This document shows, in pieces, positions 51,729 to 61,469 of a stretch of 64,000 bases of DNA. The stretch is from Nostoc sp. LEGE 06077 (lineage in GTDB: Bacteria > Cyanobacteriota > Cyanobacteriia > Cyanobacteriales > Nostocaceae). The stretch's first letter is position 1. Each line of letters starts with the position of its first letter. The stretch covers positions 1 to 64,000 of the forward strand of contig NZ_JADEWI010000010.1 of the NCBI RefSeq assembly GCF_015207705.1. Direction: 5' to 3'. The notes beneath the pieces were generated by a model. It saw only the letters and a program-made list of their open reading frames with translations. It made no database searches and was not told the DNA's origin. Both the position numbers and the translations under genes were made by a program.

Positions 51729-51758
51729 GGGTAACTCTAGGTTAAAGTTTCGTTAAAC
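51729..51758 (-). promoter_or_regulatory. Pho box upstream of the pstS-like gene
   Basis: Minus strand: GTTTAACG (51758-51751), AAA, CTTTAACC (51747-51740), TAG, AGTTACCC (51736-51729). Three octamers at 11-bp spacing, as in the phoX box and the remembered SphR consensus CTTAACC(T). It ends 47 bases before the preferred start. Confidence 0.7.
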
Positions 51759-51869
51759 TCTAATTTCCTAGTTGCGATGCTGTTAGTACGAAATATGCTA
51801 CACAGTACCTCAATGTGATTCCTGAAATTACTCACTGAGGGAGAAATGTAGAGCTATACTTAGTTTTAA

Positions 51870-53234
51870 CTAAAACATCATAGATAATAATTTATATATA
51901 AGCTGAAATAATGTGGTAACGGCAATAGCTACTAAGCTGCCAGTAATTCCTAGAATTACTATTTGTTGAATATCCATGCCTGCTTGCAAGGCAGGAACGA
52001 AAAGAACGATCGCAAAAGTAATTGCCGCAACAATTAACAAATTTGTGGTTTTAATCCAGCGTCGAGTTTGAGCAAAAATAATGCCACTCAAAATCACCAT
52101 TGTGATACTCAAAACGATTATAGGTGATGGGATGAGACTAAATAGGGCGATCGCGAACAATGCACTTTCAAAGCCGCTAACGGCTGCGCCTGATAATAAC
52201 TCTCTGGGAGAAAAAGTAGCAGGTGGCTGTATTCCTTGGGGTTGGGGTAGTGTGTTTCCGAGAGTGGTTGGGGGTATTATCTGGGGAAAAAGTTCTTTTA
52301 GCACTTCTTCGGCTGATTGAAAGCGTTGACTGACCGCAGGCAAAAGCATTTTCTCTAAAACATCAGCTAGGTGGGGGTTAATATTTACGTGCGATCGCCA
52401 TGTCCACTGGTTGATCAGCGGATCAAACAAGTTGTTTGCTGGTTTACCTGTAAGTAAGGTAACAGCGGTGACAGCTAAAGCATATAAATCTGTGCAGGGA
52501 AATACTTGATTCCCCGTCATCTGTTCTGGGGGGGCAAATCCTGCTGAATAAATGCCAGTAGAGGACGCAACTGTTCCTGAAGCTACATTTGTGACTTGCT
52601 TAACGGCACCAAAATCTAAGAGGAATAATTTCCCATCCTGGCGACGCATGATATTAGAAGGCTTGATATCTCGATGAATAATACTTTTATCATGGACAAA
52701 CTTGAGGATTTTGAGGATTTCCTGCAACATATATAAAATTTCTGTTTCGGAAAATGTCCCCTTTTGCGTTAATTCTTCCTCAAGATTTAGCCCATCAATA
52801 TATTCTTGTACTAAGTAAAAAAACTGTTCTTCGTGATTTGGCTGATTGAAGCTAGAAACTGTAATTTGAAAAAAAGCGTATAGTTCTGGTATTTGTTCGT
52901 GTTCTCTGCCTATTTCTGCTAAAACATCTGCTTCTCTTTCAAACAATTGTTGGGCTATTCGCAACTGATTGGCACTGATATTTTCCGCAGGTTGGAACTG
53001 TTTGACCACACACGCACGGATTCCGGGAATGCGGCGATCACGTGCGAGAAAGGCGGAGGCAAATCCTCCCCGACCCAGTAATTTGCTAGACATATATCTA
53101 CCATCTAGGATGAGCGGCATACCGCAGGTAGCGCAATATTTTTGCTGCGCTGTTTTTAAGGTTGTCGCATCATCTAAGTCGGCAAAATAGTTTTTCGGGC
53201 GGGGGCAGCGTGGACGGGTGCAGTAAGCTTCCAT
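51870..53234 (-). CDS. Serine/threonine protein kinase with zinc-ribbon and membrane tail
   Basis: A 454-residue Hanks-type kinase. The N-terminus has four cysteines (CTRPRCPRPKNYF, YCATCGMPL) forming a zinc ribbon. The kinase domain (about 47-320) has LLGRGGFASAFLA, the ATP Lys in ACVVKQF, HRDIKPSNI catalytic loop and DFGAVKQV. The C-terminal 110 residues have four hydrophobic segments that anchor it. This layout is common in cyanobacteria. The Gly loop (GRGGFA) is standard. Substrate unknown. The upstream spacer 53240-53310 consists of TAGTCAA heptamers. Confidence 0.92.
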   Translation of the reverse strand: MEAYCTRPRCPRPKNYFADLDDATTLKTAQQKYCATCGMPLILDGRYMSSKLLGRGGFASAFLARDRRIPGIRACVVKQFQPAENISANQLRIAQQLFEREADVLAEIGREHEQIPELYAFFQITVSSFNQPNHEEQFFYLVQEYIDGLNLEEELTQKGTFSETEILYMLQEILKILKFVHDKSIIHRDIKPSNIMRRQDGKLFLLDFGAVKQVTNVASGTVASSTGIYSAGFAPPEQMTGNQVFPCTDLYALAVTAVTLLTGKPANNLFDPLINQWTWRSHVNINPHLADVLEKMLLPAVSQRFQSAEEVLKELFPQIIPPTTLGNTLPQPQGIQPPATFSPRELLSGAAVSGFESALFAIALFSLIPSPIIVLSITMVILSGIIFAQTRRWIKTTNLLIVAAITFAIVLFVPALQAGMDIQQIVILGITGSLVAIAVTTLFQLIYKLLSMMF

Positions 53235-53244
53235 GTTAGTTTTT

Positions 53245-53310
53245 AGTCAATAGTCCACAGTTAATAGTCAATAGCCTGTAGCCCTTAACTAATGACTATT
53301 GACTATTGAA
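53245..53310. repeat. TAGTCAA heptamer repeat with inverted arms
   Basis: Repeated TAGTCAA on the left and its complement TTGACTA on the right form an imperfect hairpin between the kinase and LysR genes. Confidence 0.75.
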
Positions 53311-53315
53311 AAGTA

Positions 53316-54338
53316 TCAGCCCTCGTCAGAGGTACTGGGTGTTGCTACATCTAATGTATTAACTACTAGCGTTTTTTGTGATAATTTTATCAGGTCTTGG
53401 TTCCATCCTGGAGTAGCAAACTGCGGTAAAATTTCTTGACTAAATGCCTCTGCTGCTTTGGATCTATACCGATTGGGATTACAAATCAGCCAGAGTGTGC
53501 GTTTGACGATCACGCCTTCAATCGGTGAGCAGTGGAGTACACCCATTTGTAATTCTTTCGCGATCGCTGATGTCGAAACGAAGGCAGCACCTAAGCCTGA
53601 TTGCACAGCATTTTTGATTGCTTCTATGGAGTTTAATTCCATTTCTATTTTAAAACGTCTGGTATCAATCTCGCAGCGTGCTAGTACTTGATCGATGACC
53701 TTGCGAATAGTTGATTGGGAATCTAAAGCGATGAATTGTAATTTATATAGGTCGTCTTTTTGAATTGTTTCTAGTTTCGCAAAGGGATGAAAGACGGGTA
53801 AAATCAGTGCCAGTTCATCTTCGGCATAAGGAATAATTTCCAAAGATTCGGCTAATTCGCCCGGAATTTCCCCACCGATGATGGCTAAATCAACTTGTCC
53901 GTTGGCGACACTCCAAGCAGTTCTACGCGTTGAGTGAACGTGCAATTGCACTGCAACATCTGGATATTTTTGGCGGAACATCCCAATCATCCGCGGCAAT
54001 AGATAAGTCCCGGTGGTTTGAGAAGCACCGACAATTAATGTACCGCCTTGGAGATTTTGCAAGTCCTCAATGGCGCGACAGGTTTCTTGACACAGACTGA
54101 GGATTTTTTCGCCGTAACTTAACAGTAGATGCCCTGCTTCGGTTAATTGTGCGCGACGGCCACCACGGTCAAATAAAGGCACGTCTAGTTGCCGTTCGAG
54201 GTTTTGCACTTGCAAACTCACGGCAGGTTGGGAGACATAAAGACTATCAGCAGCACGCTTGAAGCTCCCTTCTACAGCGATCGCTTTTAGGATACGTAAC
54301 TGATCTAAAGTGAAAGGAAGGTCAGACATAAGGCTCAA
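53316..54338 (-). CDS. rbcR: LysR-family regulator, RbcR/Ycf30-type
   Basis: A 340-residue LysR regulator. The N-terminal winged HTH (about 8-67) reads [41 protein letters not shown], nearly diagnostic of the RbcR/Ycf30 group that controls Rubisco and carbon-fixation genes in cyanobacteria and red-lineage plastids. The effector domain runs about 95-300 ([20 protein letters not shown]). NdhR and CmpR are paralogues of similar build, so the specific name is by resemblance. It is divergent from the NnrU gene and stands near ndhF/ndhD. Confidence 0.8.
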   Translation of the reverse strand: MSLMSDLPFTLDQLRILKAIAVEGSFKRAADSLYVSQPAVSLQVQNLERQLDVPLFDRGGRRAQLTEAGHLLLSYGEKILSLCQETCRAIEDLQNLQGGTLIVGASQTTGTYLLPRMIGMFRQKYPDVAVQLHVHSTRRTAWSVANGQVDLAIIGGEIPGELAESLEIIPYAEDELALILPVFHPFAKLETIQKDDLYKLQFIALDSQSTIRKVIDQVLARCEIDTRRFKIEMELNSIEAIKNAVQSGLGAAFVSTSAIAKELQMGVLHCSPIEGVIVKRTLWLICNPNRYRSKAAEAFSQEILPQFATPGWNQDLIKLSQKTLVVNTLDVATPSTSDEG

Positions 54339-54536
54339 CCCACAAACTTTGAAAGGAGCAACTTTGGCAATAAATCGAGTTTCATCACAAAAAAGTGCGA
54401 GATGATTTATTGCATCTTAAAACCTGAAGACTTGACTTGAAAAAGACAGTAATATTGCATCTTTGCTCAAGTCCCCTGTTGAATACTTTGTGTTATTGGT
54501 TGTACTGTATTAACTTTTGTTTAAATAACTTCACCC

Positions 54537-55259
54537 ATGTCTACGATGCCCGATCCTTGGTTTACTCCCAGTCATTTTGTCATGTTGGGGTTACAATTTG
54601 CTTTTGCGATCGCCCACAGCGGCGGGGCTGCTTTACGTCCATTGGCTGAGAAGCACATAGGAGCAAGGCTTTATCGCATTTTGTTTGCATTAGTTAGTTT
54701 ACCTTTGGCTGTCATCCTTATTATTTACTTTTTTAATCACCGCTATGATGGCTGGCAAATTTGGCAGGTACAGGGATTACCAGGGGTAAAGGCGGTAGTT
54801 TGGGTGTTGTCAGCAATTTCGTTTTTGTTTTTGTATCCTGCCACCTTCAATCTACTAGAAATTGCGGCTATTCAAAAGCCCCAAGTCCATCTGTACGAAA
54901 CGGGAATTATCCGCATTACCCGTCATCCCCAGATGGTAGGACAAGTTATGTGGTGTATAGCTCATACTCTTTGGTTGGGGACTAGCTTTACCCTAGTGAC
55001 TTCCATTGGATTAGTATTACATCACTTATTTGGAGTTTGGCATGGCGATCGCCGCCTATCCCAACGCTACGGCGAAGCTTTTGAACTTGTGAAACAAAGA
55101 ACTTCCATCGTCCCCTTTAAAGCAATTCTGGATGGTCGTCAATCTATCAAATGGCAGGAATTTTTCCGTCCGGCTTATTTGGGAGTAGCCATTTTTGTGG
55201 CAGCCCTGTGGTGGTCACATCCACTGTTGATAGTAGCAACTAGTAAGATAGCATTGTGA
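54537..55259 (+). CDS. NnrU/Z-ISO-family membrane protein
   Basis: A 240-residue membrane protein with about six hydrophobic segments. The family pattern AFAIAHSGGAALRP, LYETGIIRITRHPQMVGQVMWCIAH and HHLFGVWHGDRRL fits NnrU, whose plant relative Z-ISO is the heme-containing 15-cis-zeta-carotene isomerase. A role in carotenoid synthesis is therefore plausible. Start: MSTMPDP at 54537; the later ATG at 54546 is an alternative. It is divergent from the RbcR-type gene. Confidence 0.85.
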   Translation: MSTMPDPWFTPSHFVMLGLQFAFAIAHSGGAALRPLAEKHIGARLYRILFALVSLPLAVILIIYFFNHRYDGWQIWQVQGLPGVKAVVWVLSAISFLFLYPATFNLLEIAAIQKPQVHLYETGIIRITRHPQMVGQVMWCIAHTLWLGTSFTLVTSIGLVLHHLFGVWHGDRRLSQRYGEAFELVKQRTSIVPFKAILDGRQSIKWQEFFRPAYLGVAIFVAALWWSHPLLIVATSKIAL

Positions 55260-55666
55260 TTTTTGCTGATCCCCACTATTAACAAAAAATCTGAGTGCAG
55301 GAAAATTTCTGCTTATCAATTGCTCCCAAATCAATGTAGGATCAATTCAACTAGTTATCAGTGGGGATAAAATTAGCCAGTTTGATCTTCATATAGTAGT
55401 AAGTCGCTGGTTAAATACCTTGGTTGAGAATTTCATGGCACAGTATTCTCAACCCCTTCTATTGCAGCGGCAATCAGGAGTTAAAAAATTGAAAAGCCAC
55501 TGTGACAGTCGCGCTGGCTTTTTTATCAGAGTTAAAATCAAAGCGGAAGTATTTTTTAAATCATCTTAATCCTGAATGCTGATTCATAGATAGGTACTGA
55601 CTGGGTTGCCAATTCTCCCTGCTGATAGCTAGTTTGATATTAAAACCCTATAATTTTCGAGGCATC
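55260..55666. other. Intergenic region with terminator
   Basis: No gene seen. AAAAGCCA (55492-55499) and TGGCTTTTTT (55515-55524) flank a terminator. The remainder is AT-rich and leads into the thioredoxin gene. Confidence 0.5.
55492..55524 (+). terminator. Rho-independent terminator
   Basis: AAAAGCCA pairs with TGGCTTTT across 15 bases and runs into TTTTTT; A-run on the other side makes it usable in both directions. Confidence 0.7.
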
Positions 55667-56053
55667 ATGGTGTTGTCGGTTAGTGAGCGGACATTTACTC
55701 AAGAAGTTTTAGAATCTCCAGTACCTGTTTTAGTTAATTTTGAAGCACCTTGGTGCGGCTTATGCCGCATTATTCACCCTTTATTGTTGCAATTTAAATC
55801 TCAATGCGGAGAGCAAATTAAATTGGTGGGGGTTAATGCTGATGAAAACTTCCAACTATCTAATACTTATCGTCTCAAGTCACTACCCACTTTACTTTTA
55901 GTAGAAAACGGAATTATCCGACATCGCCTAGAAGGTTTTCGTGGTAGAGACGATTTACGTCTAGCGTTAGAAGAAATTAGGCTCACCTACACCAATCGTC
56001 CTAAAACATACAATCATCTCCAAACGGCAGATTTAGAATGTCGTACTGCATGA
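55667..56053 (+). CDS. Thioredoxin-like protein with WCGLC active site
   Basis: A 128-residue thioredoxin fold: VPVLVNFEAPWCGLCRIIHPLLLQF, LVGVNADENFQL, LPTLLLVENG. The active site is WCGLC instead of WCGPC, replacing the conserved Pro with Leu, which changes redox potential and specificity. ATG 55667 with CGAGG just upstream is preferred to TTG 55634. It has a 20-residue C-terminal extension. It lies just before ndhF and may share regulation. Confidence 0.85.
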   Translation: MVLSVSERTFTQEVLESPVPVLVNFEAPWCGLCRIIHPLLLQFKSQCGEQIKLVGVNADENFQLSNTYRLKSLPTLLLVENGIIRHRLEGFRGRDDLRLALEEIRLTYTNRPKTYNHLQTADLECRTA

Positions 56054-56154
56054 TCTAGGTCAATAGTCAATGATCAATGGTTATTAGTGAAAGATGCTAT
56101 TAACTCTTGACTATGGACTCTTGAATAGTCTCAAATCTAAAACCATGCTTAATT

Positions 56155-56184
56155 ACCCCACCCAATCACCCTTGGGTGGGGTAT
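56155..56184 (+). terminator. Rho-independent terminator after thioredoxin
   Basis: TACCCCACCCAA and TTGGGTGGGGTA form a perfect 12-bp GC-rich stem followed by TTTTAT. Confidence 0.92.
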
Positions 56185-56229
56185 TTTATCATCAGGGGTG
56201 TGTGTCACAATTATTAACAGTTCCGACCT

Positions 56230-56269
56230 GGACAGTTGACTGCGGAGGACAGCCGCCGCAAAACTGTCC
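56230..56269 (+). promoter_or_regulatory. Two-tier hairpin in the ndhF leader
   Basis: GGACAGTT pairs with AACTGTCC (outer, 8 bp) and TGCGG with CCGCA (inner). It ends 33 bases before the ndhF start with no T-run, so it looks like a leader RNA structure. Confidence 0.55.
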
Positions 56270-56302
56270 TAAGCTAGTCAAGAATTCTAAAATTACGCGT
56301 CA

Positions 56303-58396
56303 GTGATGGAAGCAATCTATGAATATGCCTGGCTGATTCCAGTGTTCCCCCTGTTAGGGGCAATGCTGGTCGGTTTGGGATTAATTTCGATAAATCAGGT
56401 GACTAACCGCCTGCGACAACTCAACGCTGTGTTGATTATCTCCTTGATGGGAGCAGCAATGGGTTTGTCGTTTGCCTTGCTGTGGAGTCAAATTCAAGGA
56501 CACCCGACTTATCTCCGTACCTTGGAATGGGCAGCAGCTGGGAATTTTCACCTGAGCATGGGCTACACTATTGACCATCTAACCGCCCTCATGCTGGTAA
56601 TTGTGACAACCGTAGCCTTTCTAGTCATGGTCTACACCGATGGCTACATGGCACATGATCCAGGATATGTAAGGTTTTACGCTTATCTGAGCTTATTTGG
56701 CTCCTCCATGTTGGGTCTGGTGGTCAGCCCCAACCTAGTGCAAATTTATATCTTCTGGGAACTGGTGGGGATGTGTTCCTACTTGTTGGTCGGCTTTTGG
56801 TACGATCGCAAGTCAGCAGCAGATGCCTGTCAAAAAGCATTTGTGACCAACCGCGTCGGTGACTTTGGCTTATTACTTGGTATTTTGGGACTGTTTTGGG
56901 CAACCGGCAGTTTCGACTTTCATATCATGGGCGATCGCCTCGCCCAACTTGTGCAATCAGGGACAATCAGCAATTTCCTCGCTGTTTTATTTGCCATTTT
57001 GGTTTTCTTAGGGCCAGTGGCGAAATCGGCGCAATTTCCCCTCCACGTCTGGCTACCAGATGCAATGGAAGGGCCGACCCCCATTTCTGCCCTAATCCAC
57101 GCCGCCACAATGGTGGCAGCAGGTGTGTTCCTGGTTGCTCGGATGTACCCAGTTTTTGAACACGTACCCGCCGCCATGAACGTCATTGCCTTTACTGGGG
57201 CATTTACAGCATTTTTAGGGGCAACGATTGCGATTACGCAAAATGACATCAAAAAAGGCTTGGCATACTCCACCATTTCCCAATTGGGTTACATGGTAAT
57301 GGCGATGGGAGTAGGCGCTTACAGTGCTGGCTTGTTCCACCTGATGACTCACGCTTATTTCAAGGCGATGCTGTTCTTGGGTTCCGGTTCTGTAATTCAC
57401 GGGATGGAAGGAGTCGTCGGTCATGACCCTGCTTTAGCCCAGGATATGCGGCTGATGGGTAAACTGCGAAAATATATGCCCGTCACAGCTACAACCTTCT
57501 TGATTGGTTGTTTGGCAATTTCTGGGATGCCTCCTTTTGCTGGTTTTTGGTCAAAAGATGAAATTCTCGGCAAGGCATTTGAGGCCAATCCATTTCTGTG
57601 GATTATTGGTTGGCTAACGGCTGGGATTACTGCTTTCTATATGTTCAGAATGTATTTCATGACATTTGAAGGCAAATTCCGCGGCAATGACGAGAAAATC
57701 AAAGACAAGCTCAAAAAAGCATCGACAATCATTCTCGAACTACAAGCCGCAGAACCAGCCCCGAATTTTGGCCCAGGGGCAATGAAACACGGTGAACTAG
57801 CTGCTACAGGAGACCATCATGATTCTCATGGTCATCATAGCGATTCTCCCCATGAGTCACCGTGGACGATGACCTTGCCATTAGTAGTGCTGGCTGTGCC
57901 TTCGATTTTGATTGGTTTGGTGGGGACTCCCTTTGCCAATTACTTTGAGGAATTTATTTACTCACCCAACGAAACTCTTACCGAAGTTCTCGAAAAAGCC
58001 GCCGAGTTTGAACCGACGGAATTTTATATTATGGCGGGGGCTTCTGTCGGGATTTCCTTGATTGGGATTACCTTAGCTTCCTTGATGTACTTGCGCGGGA
58101 AAATCGACCCAGCTGCGATCGCAGCTAAAATCAAACCGTTGTACGAGCTATCCCTCAACAAGTGGTACTTTGATGACATTTACCATCGCGTCTTTGTCCT
58201 CGGCTTGCGTCGCCTAGCTAGACAAGTTATGGAAGTTGACTTCCGCGTTGTTGATGGTGCTGTTAACCTCACAGGCTTTTTCACCCTAGTCAGCGGCGAA
58301 GGGTTGAAATATTTAGAAAACGGTCGCGTTCAATTCTATGCCTTGATTGTGTTTGGTGCAGTTTTAGGCTTAGTGATCGTTTTTGGTATCACCTAA
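56303..58396 (+). CDS. ndhF: NDH-1 subunit NdhF (NAD(P)H-quinone oxidoreductase chain 5)
   Basis: NdhF is a distal membrane proton-pumping subunit of the thylakoid NDH-1 complex in respiration and cyclic electron flow. The 697-residue product has about 16 hydrophobic segments and the family motifs HLTALMLVIVTTVAFLVMVY, FWELVGMCSYLLVGFWYDR, KSAQFPLHVWLPDAMEGPTPISALIHAATMVAAGVFL and GLAYSTISQLGYMVMAMG. A His-rich loop (DHHDSHGHHSDSPH) near 510 is species-specific. GTG 56303 or ATG 56306 starts it. ndhD follows after 1.5 kb of inserted genes, where it is usually adjacent. Confidence 0.95.
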   Translation: MMEAIYEYAWLIPVFPLLGAMLVGLGLISINQVTNRLRQLNAVLIISLMGAAMGLSFALLWSQIQGHPTYLRTLEWAAAGNFHLSMGYTIDHLTALMLVIVTTVAFLVMVYTDGYMAHDPGYVRFYAYLSLFGSSMLGLVVSPNLVQIYIFWELVGMCSYLLVGFWYDRKSAADACQKAFVTNRVGDFGLLLGILGLFWATGSFDFHIMGDRLAQLVQSGTISNFLAVLFAILVFLGPVAKSAQFPLHVWLPDAMEGPTPISALIHAATMVAAGVFLVARMYPVFEHVPAAMNVIAFTGAFTAFLGATIAITQNDIKKGLAYSTISQLGYMVMAMGVGAYSAGLFHLMTHAYFKAMLFLGSGSVIHGMEGVVGHDPALAQDMRLMGKLRKYMPVTATTFLIGCLAISGMPPFAGFWSKDEILGKAFEANPFLWIIGWLTAGITAFYMFRMYFMTFEGKFRGNDEKIKDKLKKASTIILELQAAEPAPNFGPGAMKHGELAATGDHHDSHGHHSDSPHESPWTMTLPLVVLAVPSILIGLVGTPFANYFEEFIYSPNETLTEVLEKAAEFEPTEFYIMAGASVGISLIGITLASLMYLRGKIDPAAIAAKIKPLYELSLNKWYFDDIYHRVFVLGLRRLARQVMEVDFRVVDGAVNLTGFFTLVSGEGLKYLENGRVQFYALIVFGAVLGLVIVFGIT

Positions 58397-58603
58397 TTCT
58401 TATAGGGGTGGGCAAATGTCCGCCCCTACATTATTTTTTTATCTCACGCAGAGTCGCAGAAAGCAATTGAGAGTTGGCTATGAAAAAAATTACATAATTT
58501 TTTAATACAATCTATAGAAGTCTAGCCTTCTAATTCTGCTCGGATTTTTTCAAGATGTTGAATAATCTTCAAAAATTAAAAACATCACAATATTTAGTTA
58601 TTT

Positions 58604-59218
58604 ATGACAGAAGAAGAGATCAGAATTAGGCGGCTTTATATACCTGATGAAGTTTGGGAACGAAGCCATAATACATGGAAACAACTCAAGCCAAAACGTA
58701 ACTTTGATTATTGCAATTTATCTGATGAAACCCCTTTAGAATATTCACAAAGGATAATATCAATATTCAACAAAATTCCTATAGACGTACTTGTTCAGTG
58801 GCAATTTGAGCATATCTATAACTTCGATATGGTCAATAACTATGGCTGGATTAATTATTATCAAGTGAGTTTTAATCTTGTTGACTGGTCTGAAAAAGAG
58901 TTGTCTAAAGTGCAAATATTTTCAGGTTTTAAGGATTATGTAGATCGCAAAAGTTATCTACCAGATTTTGAACATCTATCATGCACTGGTGAAGATAAAA
59001 ATTATTGGAGACAATTTGGAACTTGGCGAGTCCCAATAATTGTACTGGAAACAGAAAATATACTTAATGTACCAAATTATGCAGAATTAAATCGCCCATA
59101 CCAGCTTATAGAAGGACATACGCGGTTTGGAAACTATAATGCTATTAAACGCTTAAGTGAGCAAGGAAAAGTTCAAATATCAAATAAACACAAAGTTTTT
59201 TTGATGTCTGTTAGTTGA
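58604..59218 (+). CDS. Hypothetical protein with ParB-like motif
   Basis: A 204-residue AT-rich gene between ndhF and ndhD. The C-terminal half has GTWRVPIIVLETEN followed by LIEGHTRFGNYNAI, resembling the V-xx-G-xHR box of ParB/Srx-like domains. The N-terminus (IPDEVWERSHNTWKQLKPK) is not recognised. Codon use and GC are lower than the flanking ndh genes, suggesting acquisition. Function unknown. Confidence 0.65.
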   Translation: MTEEEIRIRRLYIPDEVWERSHNTWKQLKPKRNFDYCNLSDETPLEYSQRIISIFNKIPIDVLVQWQFEHIYNFDMVNNYGWINYYQVSFNLVDWSEKELSKVQIFSGFKDYVDRKSYLPDFEHLSCTGEDKNYWRQFGTWRVPIIVLETENILNVPNYAELNRPYQLIEGHTRFGNYNAIKRLSEQGKVQISNKHKVFLMSVS

Positions 59219-59316
59219 AGAATTTGTTGTCGTTGCAATTTGCTGTAACAAATTGTTAAAAATTGTCCAACACGTCATTCTTCAAGGGAGAGCTAAAGCG
59301 AACTTCTGCCATAAAT

Positions 59317-59574
59317 CTAGGCTTTAATATCGTCCCAAAGTGCTGACACAGGAAAAGTGCGTCCTGCTGCGGCTTGTCGTAAGGATTCTTGCAAATCGGC
59401 TAATATTTGCGCTTTTGGCTGTTGTTCATCCATTAAAGCCAAACCACTGACATCATCAGAATTGATACAACTCATGAGTTGTTGCCAAAGTTCTATAGGG
59501 ACAAGTACATCTGTTGTTTCACCATCAGCGTTTGTGACATAACGAATCTGGCTGTTAATTTGTCCGATGCTCAT
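59317..59574 (-). CDS. Orphan type II antitoxin-like protein
   Basis: An 85-residue protein beginning MSIGQINSQIRYVTNADGET and carrying DVLVPIELWQQLM and QILADLQESLRQA, the pattern of a common cyanobacterial antitoxin (Phd/YefM-like DNA-binding, RelE partner) as I recall it. No toxin gene is on either side: the leftward downstream sequence is non-coding for 100 bases. AGGAG lies 10 bases before the ATG. It stands antisense between ndhF and ndhD. Confidence 0.7.
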   Translation of the reverse strand: MSIGQINSQIRYVTNADGETTDVLVPIELWQQLMSCINSDDVSGLALMDEQQPKAQILADLQESLRQAAAGRTFPVSALWDDIKA

Positions 59575-59888
59575 AGGCTGATTTCTCCTGTGAAGCTTTT
59601 TTTAAATCAAATCGCTGCACGATGTATTTTTGGCGACTAGCTTGGGTGATGCGATTGCATCTCGACAAATTATATTGTAGTGGCTTTTTTAGGGTGAATT
59701 TTTGGCTTGATAGCAAGTATTCTCCGCAATATTCAGTAGCCATTACCATAACAAGATACTGCCAACAGAAAAAATGACAATTACCCACTTAATTAAATCA
59801 ACCTAACAAGGAATGCCAAATCCCCAAAAAGCTGCTACTTAATAGCTAGGGCTTCCTTGAAAAACATGATTTTGATTGCAGATAAATT

Positions 59889-61469
59889 GTGATGAATACA
59901 GCTAATTTCCCGTGGCTGACGACGATTATCCTATTTCCGATTGCGGCATCACTCCTGATTCCGATCATCCCTGATAAAGATGGTAAAACTGTGCGCTGGT
60001 ATTCCCTGATTATTGGGTTACTAGACTTTGCACTGATTGTCTACGCCTTTTATACCGGGTATGACTTCTCCAATCCAGATTTGCAGCTGTTTGAAAGTTA
60101 TGCCTGGGTACCACAACTAGATTTGAAGTGGTCAGTAGGGGCAGATGGCTTATCTATGCCCCTAATTCTTTTGACTGGATTCATTACTACCCTGGCAATT
60201 TTGGCAGCATGGCCTGTAACCCTCAAACCCAGGCTATTTTACTTTTTGATTTTGGCGATGTATGGCGGTCAAATTGCCGTCTTCGCTGTCCAGGATATGC
60301 TGCTGTTTTTCTTAGTGTGGGAACTGGAATTGATTCCGGTTTACCTGCTACTGGCAATTTGGGGTGGTAAAAAGCGGCAATACGCAGCGACAAAGTTTAT
60401 TTTGTACACCGCAGGCGGTTCGCTGTTTATTTTGGTCGGGGCGTTGACGATGGCCTTTTATGGCGATACAGTCACCTTTGATATGCGATCGCTCGCTCTC
60501 AAAGATTACGCCCTGAATTTCGAGTTGTTATTGTATGCTGGTTTTTTGATTGCCTACGCCGTCAAGTTGCCAATTATTCCTTTGCATACCTGGCTACCCG
60601 ATGCCCACGGTGAAGCGACAGCACCCGTACATATGTTACTGGCAGGTATTCTTCTGAAAATGGGCGGTTATGCCTTGGTACGGATGAATGCCCAAATGCT
60701 GCCTGATGCCCATGCTTATTTCGCCCCAGTGCTGGTAATTTTAGGGGTGGTGAACATTATCTACGCCGCCCTGACATCCTTTGCCCAGCGCAACCTCAAG
60801 CGAAAAATTGCTTACTCCTCAATATCTCACATGGGCTTTGTCCTCATCGGTCTCGCCTCCTTCACCGATTTGGGATTGAGTGGGGCAGTTTTACAAATGG
60901 TGTCTCATGGTTTAATTGGGGCAAGTTTATTCTTCCTGGTCGGTGCAACTTACGATCGCACACACACCCTGATGTTAGATGAAATGGGTGGTGTTGGTAA
61001 GCGAATGCAGAAAATTTTCGCTATGTTTACAACTTGTTCAATGGCTTCTTTAGCATTGCCAGGAATGAGTGGTTTCGTAGCAGAATTGATGATATTTGTG
61101 GGCTTTGCCACTAGCGATGCTTATAGCTCTACCTTCAAAGTTATCGTAGTGTTCTTGATGGCAGTTGGTGTGATTTTAACGCCAATTTATTTGCTATCGA
61201 TGTTGCGAGAAATTTTCTATGGCAAAGAAAATGAGGAATTAGTTTCTCACCAGAAACTTATCGATGCCGAACCCCGTGAAGTCTTTATCATTGCTTGTTT
61301 GCTAGTGCCAATTATTGGGATTGGTTTCTATCCCAAATTGCTGACTCAAATTTACGACGCTACAACCGTACAATTGACCGCGAGATTGCGTGATTCTGTA
61401 CCAACCTTGGCACAGGAAAAAGAAACAGCACCAAAGCTTTCATTGAATGCGCCAACAATTGGTAATTAG
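59889..61469 (+). CDS. ndhD: NDH-1 subunit NdhD (chain 4)
   Basis: A 526-residue antiporter-like membrane subunit of NDH-1, with about 14 hydrophobic segments. Motifs: [83 protein letters not shown] and [20 protein letters not shown]. Key Glu and Lys residues for proton transfer are intact (WELE, KLP). GTG 59889 or ATG 59892 starts it. Resembles NdhD1, which works with NdhF1. A terminator follows. Confidence 0.95.
   Translation: MMNTANFPWLTTIILFPIAASLLIPIIPDKDGKTVRWYSLIIGLLDFALIVYAFYTGYDFSNPDLQLFESYAWVPQLDLKWSVGADGLSMPLILLTGFITTLAILAAWPVTLKPRLFYFLILAMYGGQIAVFAVQDMLLFFLVWELELIPVYLLLAIWGGKKRQYAATKFILYTAGGSLFILVGALTMAFYGDTVTFDMRSLALKDYALNFELLLYAGFLIAYAVKLPIIPLHTWLPDAHGEATAPVHMLLAGILLKMGGYALVRMNAQMLPDAHAYFAPVLVILGVVNIIYAALTSFAQRNLKRKIAYSSISHMGFVLIGLASFTDLGLSGAVLQMVSHGLIGASLFFLVGATYDRTHTLMLDEMGGVGKRMQKIFAMFTTCSMASLALPGMSGFVAELMIFVGFATSDAYSSTFKVIVVFLMAVGVILTPIYLLSMLREIFYGKENEELVSHQKLIDAEPREVFIIACLLVPIIGIGFYPKLLTQIYDATTVQLTARLRDSVPTLAQEKETAPKLSLNAPTIGN

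Noticed and set aside
59555-59788. 77-residue leftward frame as partner of the antitoxin
   Set aside because: It lies upstream and overlaps the antitoxin start; no toxin motif.
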